Source: Tateyamaria sp.
Lineage (GTDB): Bacteria > Pseudomonadota > Alphaproteobacteria > Rhodobacterales > Rhodobacteraceae
DNA length: 7,800 nucleotides
Assembly: GCA_018668195.1 (NCBI GenBank)
Contig: JABITU010000065.1
Span: 1-7,800, forward strand
Direction of reading: 5' to 3'
The translations under genes and the position numbers were made by a program. The notes below the pieces were generated by a model. The model saw only the letters and a program-made list of their open reading frames with translations. It was not told where the DNA came from and searched no databases. Of this stretch, positions 1 through 5,411 are shown piece after piece; positions within the stretch are counted from its first letter, which is position 1; each line of letters opens with the position of its first letter.

Positions 1-2
1 GT

Positions 3-299
3 ATCTCCGAGGCAACGGATGGTGCTTATGGCGCGCATGTGATCCGCGCTGTGCCAGGCATGGAAAGCCCTGCCACGTGGCATACCCACGAGCTGGATTT
101 CCAGATGGTCTATGTCACCAAAGGATGGGTTATCTTTGAATACGAAGGGCAGGGCGAACATATGCTACGCGCTGGGTCTTGCGTGCTGCAGCCGCCGTGC
201 ATCGAACACCGTGAGCTGCGTCATTCGGATGATCTGGAATTAATCGAGATCACATCCCCGGCAGAATTTTCAACGCATCAAAACGTTGATCCATCGTGA
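3..299 (+). CDS. Cupin domain protein, C-terminal part (5' end outside window)
   Basis: The frame is open from the left edge, so the gene begins upstream and only the last 98 codons are present. The sequence shows a small single-domain beta-barrel cupin. Motif 1 is WHTHELDFQMVYVTKG, with its two histidines at nt 81-83 and 87-89. Motif 2 is GSCVLQPPCIEHREL, with the third histidine at nt 207-209. The usual metal-binding glutamate of motif 1 is a glutamine here, while the three histidines are kept, so metal binding is plausible but altered. Cupins of this size are often metal-binding sensors or small isomerases or dioxygenases; substrate and reaction cannot be told from sequence. The stop codon overlaps a GTG of the next reading frame (GTGA), and a strong terminator-like hairpin lies 56 nt downstream. 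A GTG at 39 is internal and not needed as a start. Cupin identity is firm; function is unknown. Confidence 0.85.
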   Translation: MSEATDGAYGAHVIRAVPGMESPATWHTHELDFQMVYVTKGWVIFEYEGQGEHMLRAGSCVLQPPCIEHRELRHSDDLELIEITSPAEFSTHQNVDPS

Positions 300-784
300 A
301 GCAACGTGCTACAGAGCCAAGCCAAGGAACAGTGCGCCGGTATTCCGCGCGTGCAGCAGCCCCGAAGGGAGGAGCCGGACACCAGAAATGGCCATGGTTT
401 CGGGGCTGCTTTTTGTATCTTTCGATTTGCGCGACGTCTGTTACCGCTCAGATCAGTGCGTTACCTTCGGGGCAGTCGGTGATGTTGGATGCAGTTTTGA
501 TCGATACAGTTGGTGGCGAAAACTGGCTGCGCTTCCGCTTTCTTGCGCCACAGATCGCGGGTGGCTCGGATGATGAGAGCTATAACGAGGCGTCCGACGA
601 CTTTGTTTACCTATGCGAAAATGTTGCGCGGCCCTATCTGATCGATCAAAGCTTGAGCGCTGATGTGATCGTTATCTCTATGATGGATCGGCCTGTCGTT
701 TTCGGAACGTCCGATCCCAACGCCACCCAATTCTTTGAGGCGTTCCGGATCAAGGAAGACAGCTGTGAAATGGACATATTTTGA
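296..784 (+). CDS. DUF6497-type exported protein (start uncertain)
   Basis: This appears to be a small exported protein of the uncharacterised DUF6497 family, known from Rhodobacteraceae and sometimes mislabelled acetolactate synthase. The body from about residue 50 shows family-like stretches: ISALPSGQSV, a LRFRFLAP segment, and the C-terminal VISMMDRPVVFGTSDP followed by ATQFFEAFR. Two cysteines (residues 107 and 157 counted from the GTG at 296) could form a disulfide in the periplasm. A short hydrophobic stretch ending in SVTA|Q (about residues 38-52) looks like the core of a signal peptide. The GTG at 296 overlaps the cupin stop, which allows translational coupling, but it gives a long, unsignal-like N-terminus that crosses the terminator hairpin. 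Other in-frame starts are GTG 332 and TTG 413. A better-looking signal start (ATG 388 with GGGAGGAG upstream) sits in the neighbouring frame. There is no catalytic motif, and the function is unknown. Confidence 0.7.
   Translation: MKQRATEPSQGTVRRYSARAAAPKGGAGHQKWPWFRGCFLYLSICATSVTAQISALPSGQSVMLDAVLIDTVGGENWLRFRFLAPQIAGGSDDESYNEASDDFVYLCENVARPYLIDQSLSADVIVISMMDRPVVFGTSDPNATQFFEAFRIKEDSCEMDIF
355..414 (+). terminator. Terminator-like or attenuator hairpin after the cupin gene
   Basis: A perfect 12-bp inverted repeat, AGCAGCCCCGAA at 355-366 and TTCGGGGCTGCT at 399-410, is followed directly by a run of five T (410-414). This is the form of a rho-independent terminator for the cupin transcript. 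The 32-nt loop is long for that class. The loop holds a GGGAGGAG ribosome-binding-like sequence (367-374) and an ATG (388-390), so the stem could instead act as an attenuator or hide a start site of the next gene. The structure lies inside the longest open version of the DUF6497 frame, which argues that the functional start of that gene may be downstream. Confidence 0.6.
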
Positions 785-963
785 TGCGCAATGTGAATGA
801 AATTTCAGCCCGCACCTTTGCTTTTTTGGCGCTGTTAGCCAGTCAAGCACTCAATGGCCCATATCCTTTACTTTCTTTATGGTCTATAAATCCAACAGAG
901 GGTCATCAAAGCCCCTTTAATTCACATCCGGCGTTCATTTTTGTGCGCATATTTATTTACTAC

Positions 964-968
964 AGGAG
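964..968 (+). promoter_or_regulatory. Ribosome-binding site of the mini-lipoprotein gene
   Basis: AGGAG lies 6 nt before the ATG at 975. It is the strongest Shine-Dalgarno match in this part of the window and fixes the start of the short lipoprotein gene. The region before it (785-963) is relatively AT-rich and holds no supported gene. It probably carries the lipoprotein promoter, although I could not assign a convincing -35/-10 pair. Confidence 0.7.
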
Positions 969-974
969 ATACAG

Positions 975-1115
975 ATGTCGAAAAGCATCAAAGTCTTGGG
1001 CGTGGTCAGCCTTATGGTTCTCGTCGCTGCGTGCAGCAACAACCAAGAAGAATTTGTGGTTGTCGAGCCTGAGCCGATCAGCGTCGAACCTGTCCACACG
1101 GGCAAATACAAGTAA
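975..1115 (+). CDS. 46-residue lipoprotein
   Basis: A very small envelope lipoprotein. The 46-codon product has a lysine-containing N-terminus (MSKSIK), a hydrophobic stretch (about residues 7-19) and a lipobox VAAC with the acylated cysteine at position 20. This leaves a mature chain of only 27 residues. The mature part is acidic and rich in Val, Glu and Pro, including the run EPEPISVEPVHTGKYK. I recall similar short lipoproteins ending in a TGKY-type tail in Rhodobacteraceae, but cannot check that here. An AGGAG six bases upstream fixes the start, and a GC-rich hairpin follows the stop. The second mature residue is Ser rather than Asp, so under the enterobacterial rule it would be sent to the outer membrane. 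No function is known, and the chain is too short for an enzyme. Confidence 0.85.
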   Translation: MSKSIKVLGVVSLMVLVAACSNNQEEFVVVEPEPISVEPVHTGKYK

Positions 1116-1120
1116 TTTTG

Positions 1121-1159
1121 CGGGGCGGGCTCTTCAGTCCGCCCTGGCACACTCTTTTT
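1121..1159 (+). terminator. Probable terminator hairpin after the lipoprotein gene
   Basis: Arms at 1121-1131 and 1136-1146 can form an 11-bp stem, counting two G-U pairs, closed by the tetraloop CTTC (1132-1135). The stem starts 6 nt after the lipoprotein stop. A run of five T follows only at 1155-1159, about 8 nt beyond the stem, so it is not a textbook rho-independent terminator. It could act as a weak terminator or as a 3' stabilising structure for the short mRNA. Confidence 0.5.
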
Positions 1160-1262
1160 CCGCGCGGGTCAGCCCATGCTGAAACACCGTGGTTTTCCGG
1201 GCCGACTGTCCGGCACTGACTTTCAATTCATCATCCGCAGACCGAACCCCAAAGGGGTGACC

Positions 1263-1532
1263 ATGATCGCGCGCCGCGAGCGGTATTCTGATCGCAGACC
1301 CGCTGACCGACGCGCCGATGTGGCATTTTTGGCGGCGATCTGGGAACATTTTGGCGATGAGCCGTTTGAACGCGGAAACTTGGATGCGGGCCGCCTTTCG
1401 TGGCTTTTTGGCCGCGAGATTGTGGCGGCCACTGACCCCTTTGATGCTGCTGACTACGAGGCGTTGCTCAGGGTAGACGAACGCGTGGCGCGTGCGTCTT
1501 TTCCGGATGCGTTTGAGGGGCAACAGTCGTGA
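1263..1532 (+). CDS. Hypothetical protein, 89 residues
   Basis: I do not recognise this product. From the ATG at 1263 it is 89 residues: an arginine-rich start (MIARRERYSDRRPADRRAD), then a mixed, mostly acidic soluble region including FLAAIWEHFGDEPFERG, a WLFGREIV segment and a DAADYEALLRVDE helix-like stretch. There is no signal peptide, membrane segment or cysteine cluster, so it is likely cytosolic. The frame stays open upstream to an ATG at 1176, which would add 29 residues, but no Shine-Dalgarno sequence precedes that codon, while AAGGGGTG sits just before 1263. Codon use resembles the neighbouring genes, which supports real coding. The stop is followed by a 220-nt leader before pccA, and the gene may be co-transcribed with pccA. 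A role in propionyl-CoA metabolism is not shown by the sequence. Confidence 0.6.
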   Translation: MIARRERYSDRRPADRRADVAFLAAIWEHFGDEPFERGNLDAGRLSWLFGREIVAATDPFDAADYEALLRVDERVARASFPDAFEGQQS

Positions 1533-1618
1533 TCAATCCTTCGAAGATTGGCGATCATTTGTCTGTGCATGTTCGGTACACGACCCCTCAGGCAATGTTA
1601 ACCTCCGGCAGGCCTGAC

Positions 1619-1653
1619 CGCACCGCTGCAGACGATCTATCGCGCGCGGTGCG
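1619..1653. repeat. Inverted repeat in the pccA leader
   Basis: CGCACCGC (1619-1626) and GCGGTGCG (1646-1653) form a perfect 8-bp inverted repeat around a 19-nt loop, 100 nt before the pccA start. No T run follows, so it is not a standard terminator. It could be an mRNA leader structure, a protein-binding palindrome, or chance in GC-rich DNA. The rest of the 1533-1752 stretch holds no gene that I can support. Confidence 0.35.
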
Positions 1654-1752
1654 CTTGCCGCTCAATCTCATGCGTTACAACCGCGCTGCAAACCTGAATT
1701 GGGGTTCTTTGCGTGTATTGCGACCAATCCCGAGCCCAAAAAGAGAGGCCCC

Positions 1753-3798
1753 ATGTTCAAAAAGCTGTTAATCGCCAATCGTGGCGAAATTGCCTGCCGC
1801 GTCATTAAGACAGCCCGTAAGATGGGCATCTCGACCGTTGCGATCTATTCGGATGCGGATGCTCAGGCATTGCATGTTCAGATGGCAGACGAAGCGATTC
1901 ACATCGGCCCGCCGCCTGCCAATCAGTCCTATATCGTCATCGATAAAGTTATGGAGGCGATTGCCGCATCTGGCGCCCAAGCTGTGCACCCGGGGTACGG
2001 CTTTCTGAGCGAGAACAGCAAGTTCGCCCAAGCATTAGATGCAATAGGTGTTGCTTTTGTCGGACCGCCCGTCGGGGCCATCGAAAAGATGGGTGACAAA
2101 ATCACCTCAAAAAAAATCGCGCAAGAGGCAGGCGTGAGCACAGTGCCTGGCTACATGGGCCTGATCGAAGATGCCGACGAAGCTGTTAAGATCTCAAACG
2201 AAATTGGTTATCCGGTGATGCTTAAGGCGTCTGCCGGCGGTGGCGGCAAGGGCATGCGGATTGCGTGGAACGATGAAGAAGCGCGCGAAGGGTTTCAATC
2301 GTCCAAAAATGAAGCGGCTAGCAGTTTCGGCGATGATCGTATCTTTGTCGAAAAATTTGTAACCCAACCCCGCCACATTGAAATTCAGGTGCTGTGCGAC
2401 AGCCATGGCAATGGCATCTATCTGGGCGAGCGTGAGTGTTCGATCCAACGCCGCAACCAAAAGGTCGTCGAAGAGGCACCCAGCCCATTTCTGGACGAGG
2501 CAACCCGCCGCGCAATGGGCGAACAGGCTGTCGCTTTGGCACAAGCGGTAGACTATGCCAGTGCGGGCACCGTCGAATTCATCGTGGACAGTGACAAAAA
2601 CTTCTACTTCTTGGAAATGAACACTCGTTTGCAGGTGGAACACCCTGTGACCGAGCTGATTACGGGTGTCGACCTTGTCGAACAGATGATCCGAGTTGCT
2701 GCCGGTGAAAAGCTTTCAATCCGCCAATCAGACGTGACCCTGAATGGCTGGGCCATCGAAAACCGCCTATATGCCGAAGATCCCTATCGCGGCTTCCTGC
2801 CATCAATTGGACGTTTGACTCGCTACCGTCCACCAGCCGAAGTGGCCTCTGGCCCACTGCTTGAGGCGGATAAATGGCAGGGCGACGCCCCGTCAGGAGC
2901 GACCGCTGTGCGTAATGATACCGGCGTGTACGAGGGTGGCGAGATCAGTATGTATTACGATCCGATGATCGCCAAGCTGTGCACTTGGGGGCCGGACCGG
3001 GCCACCGCAATCGAGGCGATGCGCGTGGCACTGGACAGTTTCGAGGTGGAAGGCATTGGGCATAACCTTCCATTTCTCAGCGCTGTGATGGATCATCCCA
3101 AGTTCACTAGCGGTAATATGACAACAGCCTTTATCGCCGAGGAGTACCCCGACGGGTTCGAAGGTGTCACTTTGGCCGATAACGATATTCGCCGTATTGC
3201 GGCCGCCTGCAGTGCCATGCACCGGGTGGCCGAAATCCGCCGCACCCGGGTATCTGGTCGGATGGACAATCACGAACGCAAGGTCGGCATCGACTGGAAC
3301 GTCGCGGTGCAGGGCCGTTCATTTGATGTTAAGATCAGCGCTGACCACGATGGATCCACCGTCACGTTTATCGATGGCGCTGCGTTGCGGGTGTCTGGCG
3401 ACTGGACGCCGGGCGACCAATTGGCGTTCATGACGGTGGACGGCGCTCCGCTTGTATTGAAAGTCGGAAAGATTTCGGGAGGATTCCGCATTCGTACGCG
3501 TGGTGCGGATCTGCGCGTACATGTCCGCACTCCGCGTCAGGCAGAACTGGCACGTTTGATGCCCGAAAAGGTGGCGCAAGATACATCTAAGATGCTGCTG
3601 TGCCCAATGCCCGGCCTTGTTGTCAAAATTGACGTGTCTGAAGGGGATCACGTGCAAGAGGGTCAGGCCCTGTGCACCATCGAGGCGATGAAAATGGAAA
3701 ACATCCTGCGTGCAGAGAAAAAGGGTGTGGTGTCTAAGATCAATGCTGGCGCTGGCGACAGCCTCGCCGTCGACACTGTGATCATGGAATTCGAGTGA
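1753..3798 (+). CDS. pccA: Propionyl-CoA carboxylase alpha subunit (biotin-containing)
   Basis: PccA carries the biotin carboxylase and biotin carrier activities of propionyl-CoA carboxylase (EC 6.4.1.3). With ATP and bicarbonate it charges biotin; PccB then moves the carboxyl to propionyl-CoA, giving (S)-methylmalonyl-CoA. It is cytosolic, in an alpha6-beta6 complex in the characterised bacterial enzyme. The 681 residues show, in order: a biotin carboxylase N-domain starting FKKLLIANRGEIACRV; the ATP-grasp glycine loop KASAGGGGKGMR (158-169); ERECSIQRRNQK (226-237); catalytic EMNTRLQVEHP (288-298, with R292 and E296); a carboxylase C-domain to about 450; a beta-rich linker or BT domain for subunit contact (about 500-610); and a biotinyl domain with EAMKMEN, where Lys647 is the biotinylation site. 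The length fits the roseobacter family. ATG 1753 is chosen because homology begins there and AGAGAGG precedes it; an in-frame upstream codon at 1699 adds 18 unrelated residues. All key residues are intact. Confidence 0.98.
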   Translation: MFKKLLIANRGEIACRVIKTARKMGISTVAIYSDADAQALHVQMADEAIHIGPPPANQSYIVIDKVMEAIAASGAQAVHPGYGFLSENSKFAQALDAIGVAFVGPPVGAIEKMGDKITSKKIAQEAGVSTVPGYMGLIEDADEAVKISNEIGYPVMLKASAGGGGKGMRIAWNDEEAREGFQSSKNEAASSFGDDRIFVEKFVTQPRHIEIQVLCDSHGNGIYLGERECSIQRRNQKVVEEAPSPFLDEATRRAMGEQAVALAQAVDYASAGTVEFIVDSDKNFYFLEMNTRLQVEHPVTELITGVDLVEQMIRVAAGEKLSIRQSDVTLNGWAIENRLYAEDPYRGFLPSIGRLTRYRPPAEVASGPLLEADKWQGDAPSGATAVRNDTGVYEGGEISMYYDPMIAKLCTWGPDRATAIEAMRVALDSFEVEGIGHNLPFLSAVMDHPKFTSGNMTTAFIAEEYPDGFEGVTLADNDIRRIAAACSAMHRVAEIRRTRVSGRMDNHERKVGIDWNVAVQGRSFDVKISADHDGSTVTFIDGAALRVSGDWTPGDQLAFMTVDGAPLVLKVGKISGGFRIRTRGADLRVHVRTPRQAELARLMPEKVAQDTSKMLLCPMPGLVVKIDVSEGDHVQEGQALCTIEAMKMENILRAEKKGVVSKINAGAGDSLAVDTVIMEFE

Positions 3799-3856
3799 TC
3801 TGTAAGGCTGAGATAACTGGCGCTCGCGTTTCTGACAGGCGGAACGCCGTGATCCG

Positions 3857-4309
3857 TTATCCGTCGGCTTCAAGCCTTCGGTTGCGAAGTTCACGCTGCC
3901 GCACCGGCATTTTATCAATTGTGCGGGACAGCTCGCGCACGCTCCAGGGAAAAGGCTTTCGCAATTTAACGCTGCCGTCCTTTCCGATCAGCACCAGCAT
4001 GAACCCGCGCGGCCGCAAATTTTCGCGCAGTGGCCCCATCGCAGTAGGATCTGTGTCAACCAGAACGACAACGTCGCGTTCAATCAGGTCATCGACTCGC
4101 GCGTGCAAATATTTCATTTGCTGGACAAAGTTTGGGTCATTTGGGCTGTCTGCAAACACGATTATGGGTCGATTTCTCCAGATAAATTGCTTCAAGTTTT
4201 CTATACCTATGGTTGTATTTAGGAATGAACCATTAGGTATGAATTCGTCCATAGCGTGTGCTGCTGGTCCTAAAAATCCCACCAAAACAATGAGTAAAAG
4301 CTGTTTCAT
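3857..4309 (-). CDS. DUF4174 exported protein
   Basis: A secreted or periplasmic protein of the uncharacterised DUF4174 family, 150 residues. The N-terminus MKQLLLIVLVGFLGPAAHA is a classic signal peptide with cleavage after AHA (about residue 19). The mature part carries the family-like segments RPIIVFADSPNDP, RDVVVLVDTD and GFMLVLIGKDGSVKLR, then DKMPVRQRE near the end. The alternating beta/alpha pattern recalls a thioredoxin-like fold, but there is no CXXC pair and no redox activity should be assumed. ATG 4309 is chosen because AGGGGGA lies just upstream on the minus strand and the signal peptide begins there; the open frame continues 39 codons further without signal-like content. It converges on pccA with 58 nt between the stop codons and no clear terminator, and it is divergent from the sulfotransferase-like gene. 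Its minus strand position interrupts the pccA-to-mutase run. Function is unknown. Confidence 0.88.
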   Translation of the reverse strand: MKQLLLIVLVGFLGPAAHAMDEFIPNGSFLNTTIGIENLKQFIWRNRPIIVFADSPNDPNFVQQMKYLHARVDDLIERDVVVLVDTDPTAMGPLRENLRPRGFMLVLIGKDGSVKLRKPFPWSVRELSRTIDKMPVRQRELRNRRLEADG

Positions 4310-4475
4310 AAGTCCCCCTATACGCCCTAACATAGAGGTTTTTTTGCCAATTGCGACGGAACTCATGATGAATTCCGGCGTTAACAGGCTCGTAAGGTGC
4401 CCTTCGTCATGTGCTTTTGTGTCCATGCGTGTGGCAAGTCGCCACCCATGCGCGCGAAGTATGGACTTGTATGGT
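4310..4475. promoter_or_regulatory. Divergent intergenic region, presumed promoters
   Basis: These 166 nt separate the DUF4174 gene (leftward) from the sulfotransferase-like gene and the mutase (rightward), so they should hold promoters for both directions. AGGGGGA at 4313-4319 on the minus strand is the DUF4174 ribosome-binding site. There is an AT-rich patch with seven T at 4339-4345. I could not assign a convincing -35/-10 pair on either strand, and no TTTGCAAA element, which I recall as the PccR/ScfR-type target, is visible. Confidence 0.35.
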
Positions 4476-5411
4476 ATGAAAATAATTCTTCACATCGGTG
4501 CACATCGCACCGCCACCACCAGATTTCAGGGTTATACGCGACGCAGTGAAAATACGCTTGCGCAGGACGGCATTTGCTTTTGGGGGCCGATGCGAACCCG
4601 TCGCGGGCTTTTCTCGGGAATTCTGCCCACGCCTGCGCTCAGTGCCGATGCGGCCCGCCGCGCACGAGGGCGTATCCTTTTGCAGCTTAAAATGGCCCAG
4701 AATGCTGGTGTGCATACCTTAGTGGTCAGCGATGAAAACATAATGGGCTCGTGCACGCTGAGTTTACGCAAACGCAGCCTGTACCCGGATGTCGGTGAAC
4801 GGCTTGAGTATTATATTGAAGCGTTTGAAAGTCGAATAGACAAAGTGGTAATTTCGGTCCGTGCGCAAGATCAGTTCTGGTCATCGACGGCAGCCTTCTG
4901 CGTGCAACGCGGCCGCAGCGTGCCGACGCGCGCTCAGCTTGCTATGATTGCGAACGATCGACGGAGTCGGCGCGACGTGATTACGGATGTTGCGTTTGCT
5001 GCGCCTTTAGCCTCTGTTGAGGTACTTCCATTTGAGCGTTTTGTAGGACATCCGGCCCGATTTCTTGCAGCAATTGCCCAAAATGTTCCGCCGATTGATA
5101 CAGGCCCGCGCTGGCTTAATCGCAGGCCAGATGCTGCTGAGTTGCGCAAATGCCCAATCGACCGTGGCTCTGACGTATCAGCTTTGCATGAAGATAAAAC
5201 CTGGTGGAACCCGTTTGATGAATATCAAACTGCTGCTCTGCGCGAAGCCTATGCAGATGATATGCATTGGCTGGTCTGTGGCGCAGATCGTTTGGCTTTA
5301 TTGACAGAAGATTGGAACGCGAAGCGCGCAGGGAAAACCCTGCCAAATGAGCCCCGAAACAGAGGACATCGAAATGACATCGAAGAAAAACGCATGGCGA
5401 AGCCTGGCTGA
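4476..5411 (+). CDS. Sulfotransferase-like protein
   Basis: A 311-residue protein resembling PAPS-dependent sulfotransferases (P-loop fold). The N-terminus [14 protein letters not shown] places a strand followed by a loop like the 5'-phosphosulfate-binding motif (residues 2-15; Arg11, Thr12 and Thr14-15 in place of the usual Lys/Ser-Gly-Thr). A second segment, [17 protein letters not shown], has Arg129 and Ser137 spaced by eight, as in the 3'-phosphate-binding site of the family. The C-terminal third has [10 protein letters not shown] and is not diagnostic. There is no signal peptide, so it is cytosolic. The acceptor is unknown and activity is unproven. In-frame alternative starts lie at 4461 and 4425; none has a good ribosome-binding site, and 4476 is where similarity begins. 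The same frame is open back to 3795, antisense to DUF4174, which I take as chance. The 3' end overlaps the mutase gene by 38 nt, so the two are probably co-transcribed. Confidence 0.8.
   Translation: MKIILHIGAHRTATTRFQGYTRRSENTLAQDGICFWGPMRTRRGLFSGILPTPALSADAARRARGRILLQLKMAQNAGVHTLVVSDENIMGSCTLSLRKRSLYPDVGERLEYYIEAFESRIDKVVISVRAQDQFWSSTAAFCVQRGRSVPTRAQLAMIANDRRSRRDVITDVAFAAPLASVEVLPFERFVGHPARFLAAIAQNVPPIDTGPRWLNRRPDAAELRKCPIDRGSDVSALHEDKTWWNPFDEYQTAALREAYADDMHWLVCGADRLALLTEDWNAKRAGKTLPNEPRNRGHRNDIEEKRMAKPG
5361..5366 (+). promoter_or_regulatory. Ribosome-binding site of the mutase gene
   Basis: AGAGGA lies 7 nt before the ATG at 5374 and decides between that start and the in-frame ATG at 5347, which lacks such a sequence. 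It sits inside the last codons of the upstream sulfotransferase-like gene, so ribosomes finishing that gene pass over it. Confidence 0.65.

Noticed and set aside
286..573. 95-codon frame-1 reading through the hairpin region
   Set aside because: Only its stretch from ATG 388 to about 415 is interesting as a possible signal peptide. Beyond that it is a shadow of the conserved frame-2 DUF6497 body.
781..1182. 133-codon plus-strand frame starting at the DUF6497 stop (TGATG overlap) with a hydrophobic N-terminus
   Set aside because: It covers the well-supported lipoprotein gene in a different frame and becomes low-complexity Ser/Arg-rich there. The first 30 residues look like a signal by chance, and no stop separates them from the shadow part.
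1529..1771. 80-codon plus-strand frame starting at a GTG that overlaps the stop of the 1263-1532 gene
   Set aside because: The overlap looks like coupling, but the product has no recognisable features, composition is poor and its end runs into the pccA start in another frame. It is left as pccA leader.
3319..3918. 199-codon minus-strand frame antisense to the 3' end of pccA
   Set aside because: pccA is unambiguous on the plus strand with intact BT and biotinyl domains. The antisense frame has no family features and reflects codon bias.
3795..4475. Plus-strand frame open for 227 codons ahead of the sulfotransferase-like start, beginning at the pccA stop
   Set aside because: It lies antisense to the DUF4174 gene, which has a signal peptide, ribosome-binding site and family motifs on the minus strand. 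The plus translation is Arg/Ser-rich and unlike a protein.
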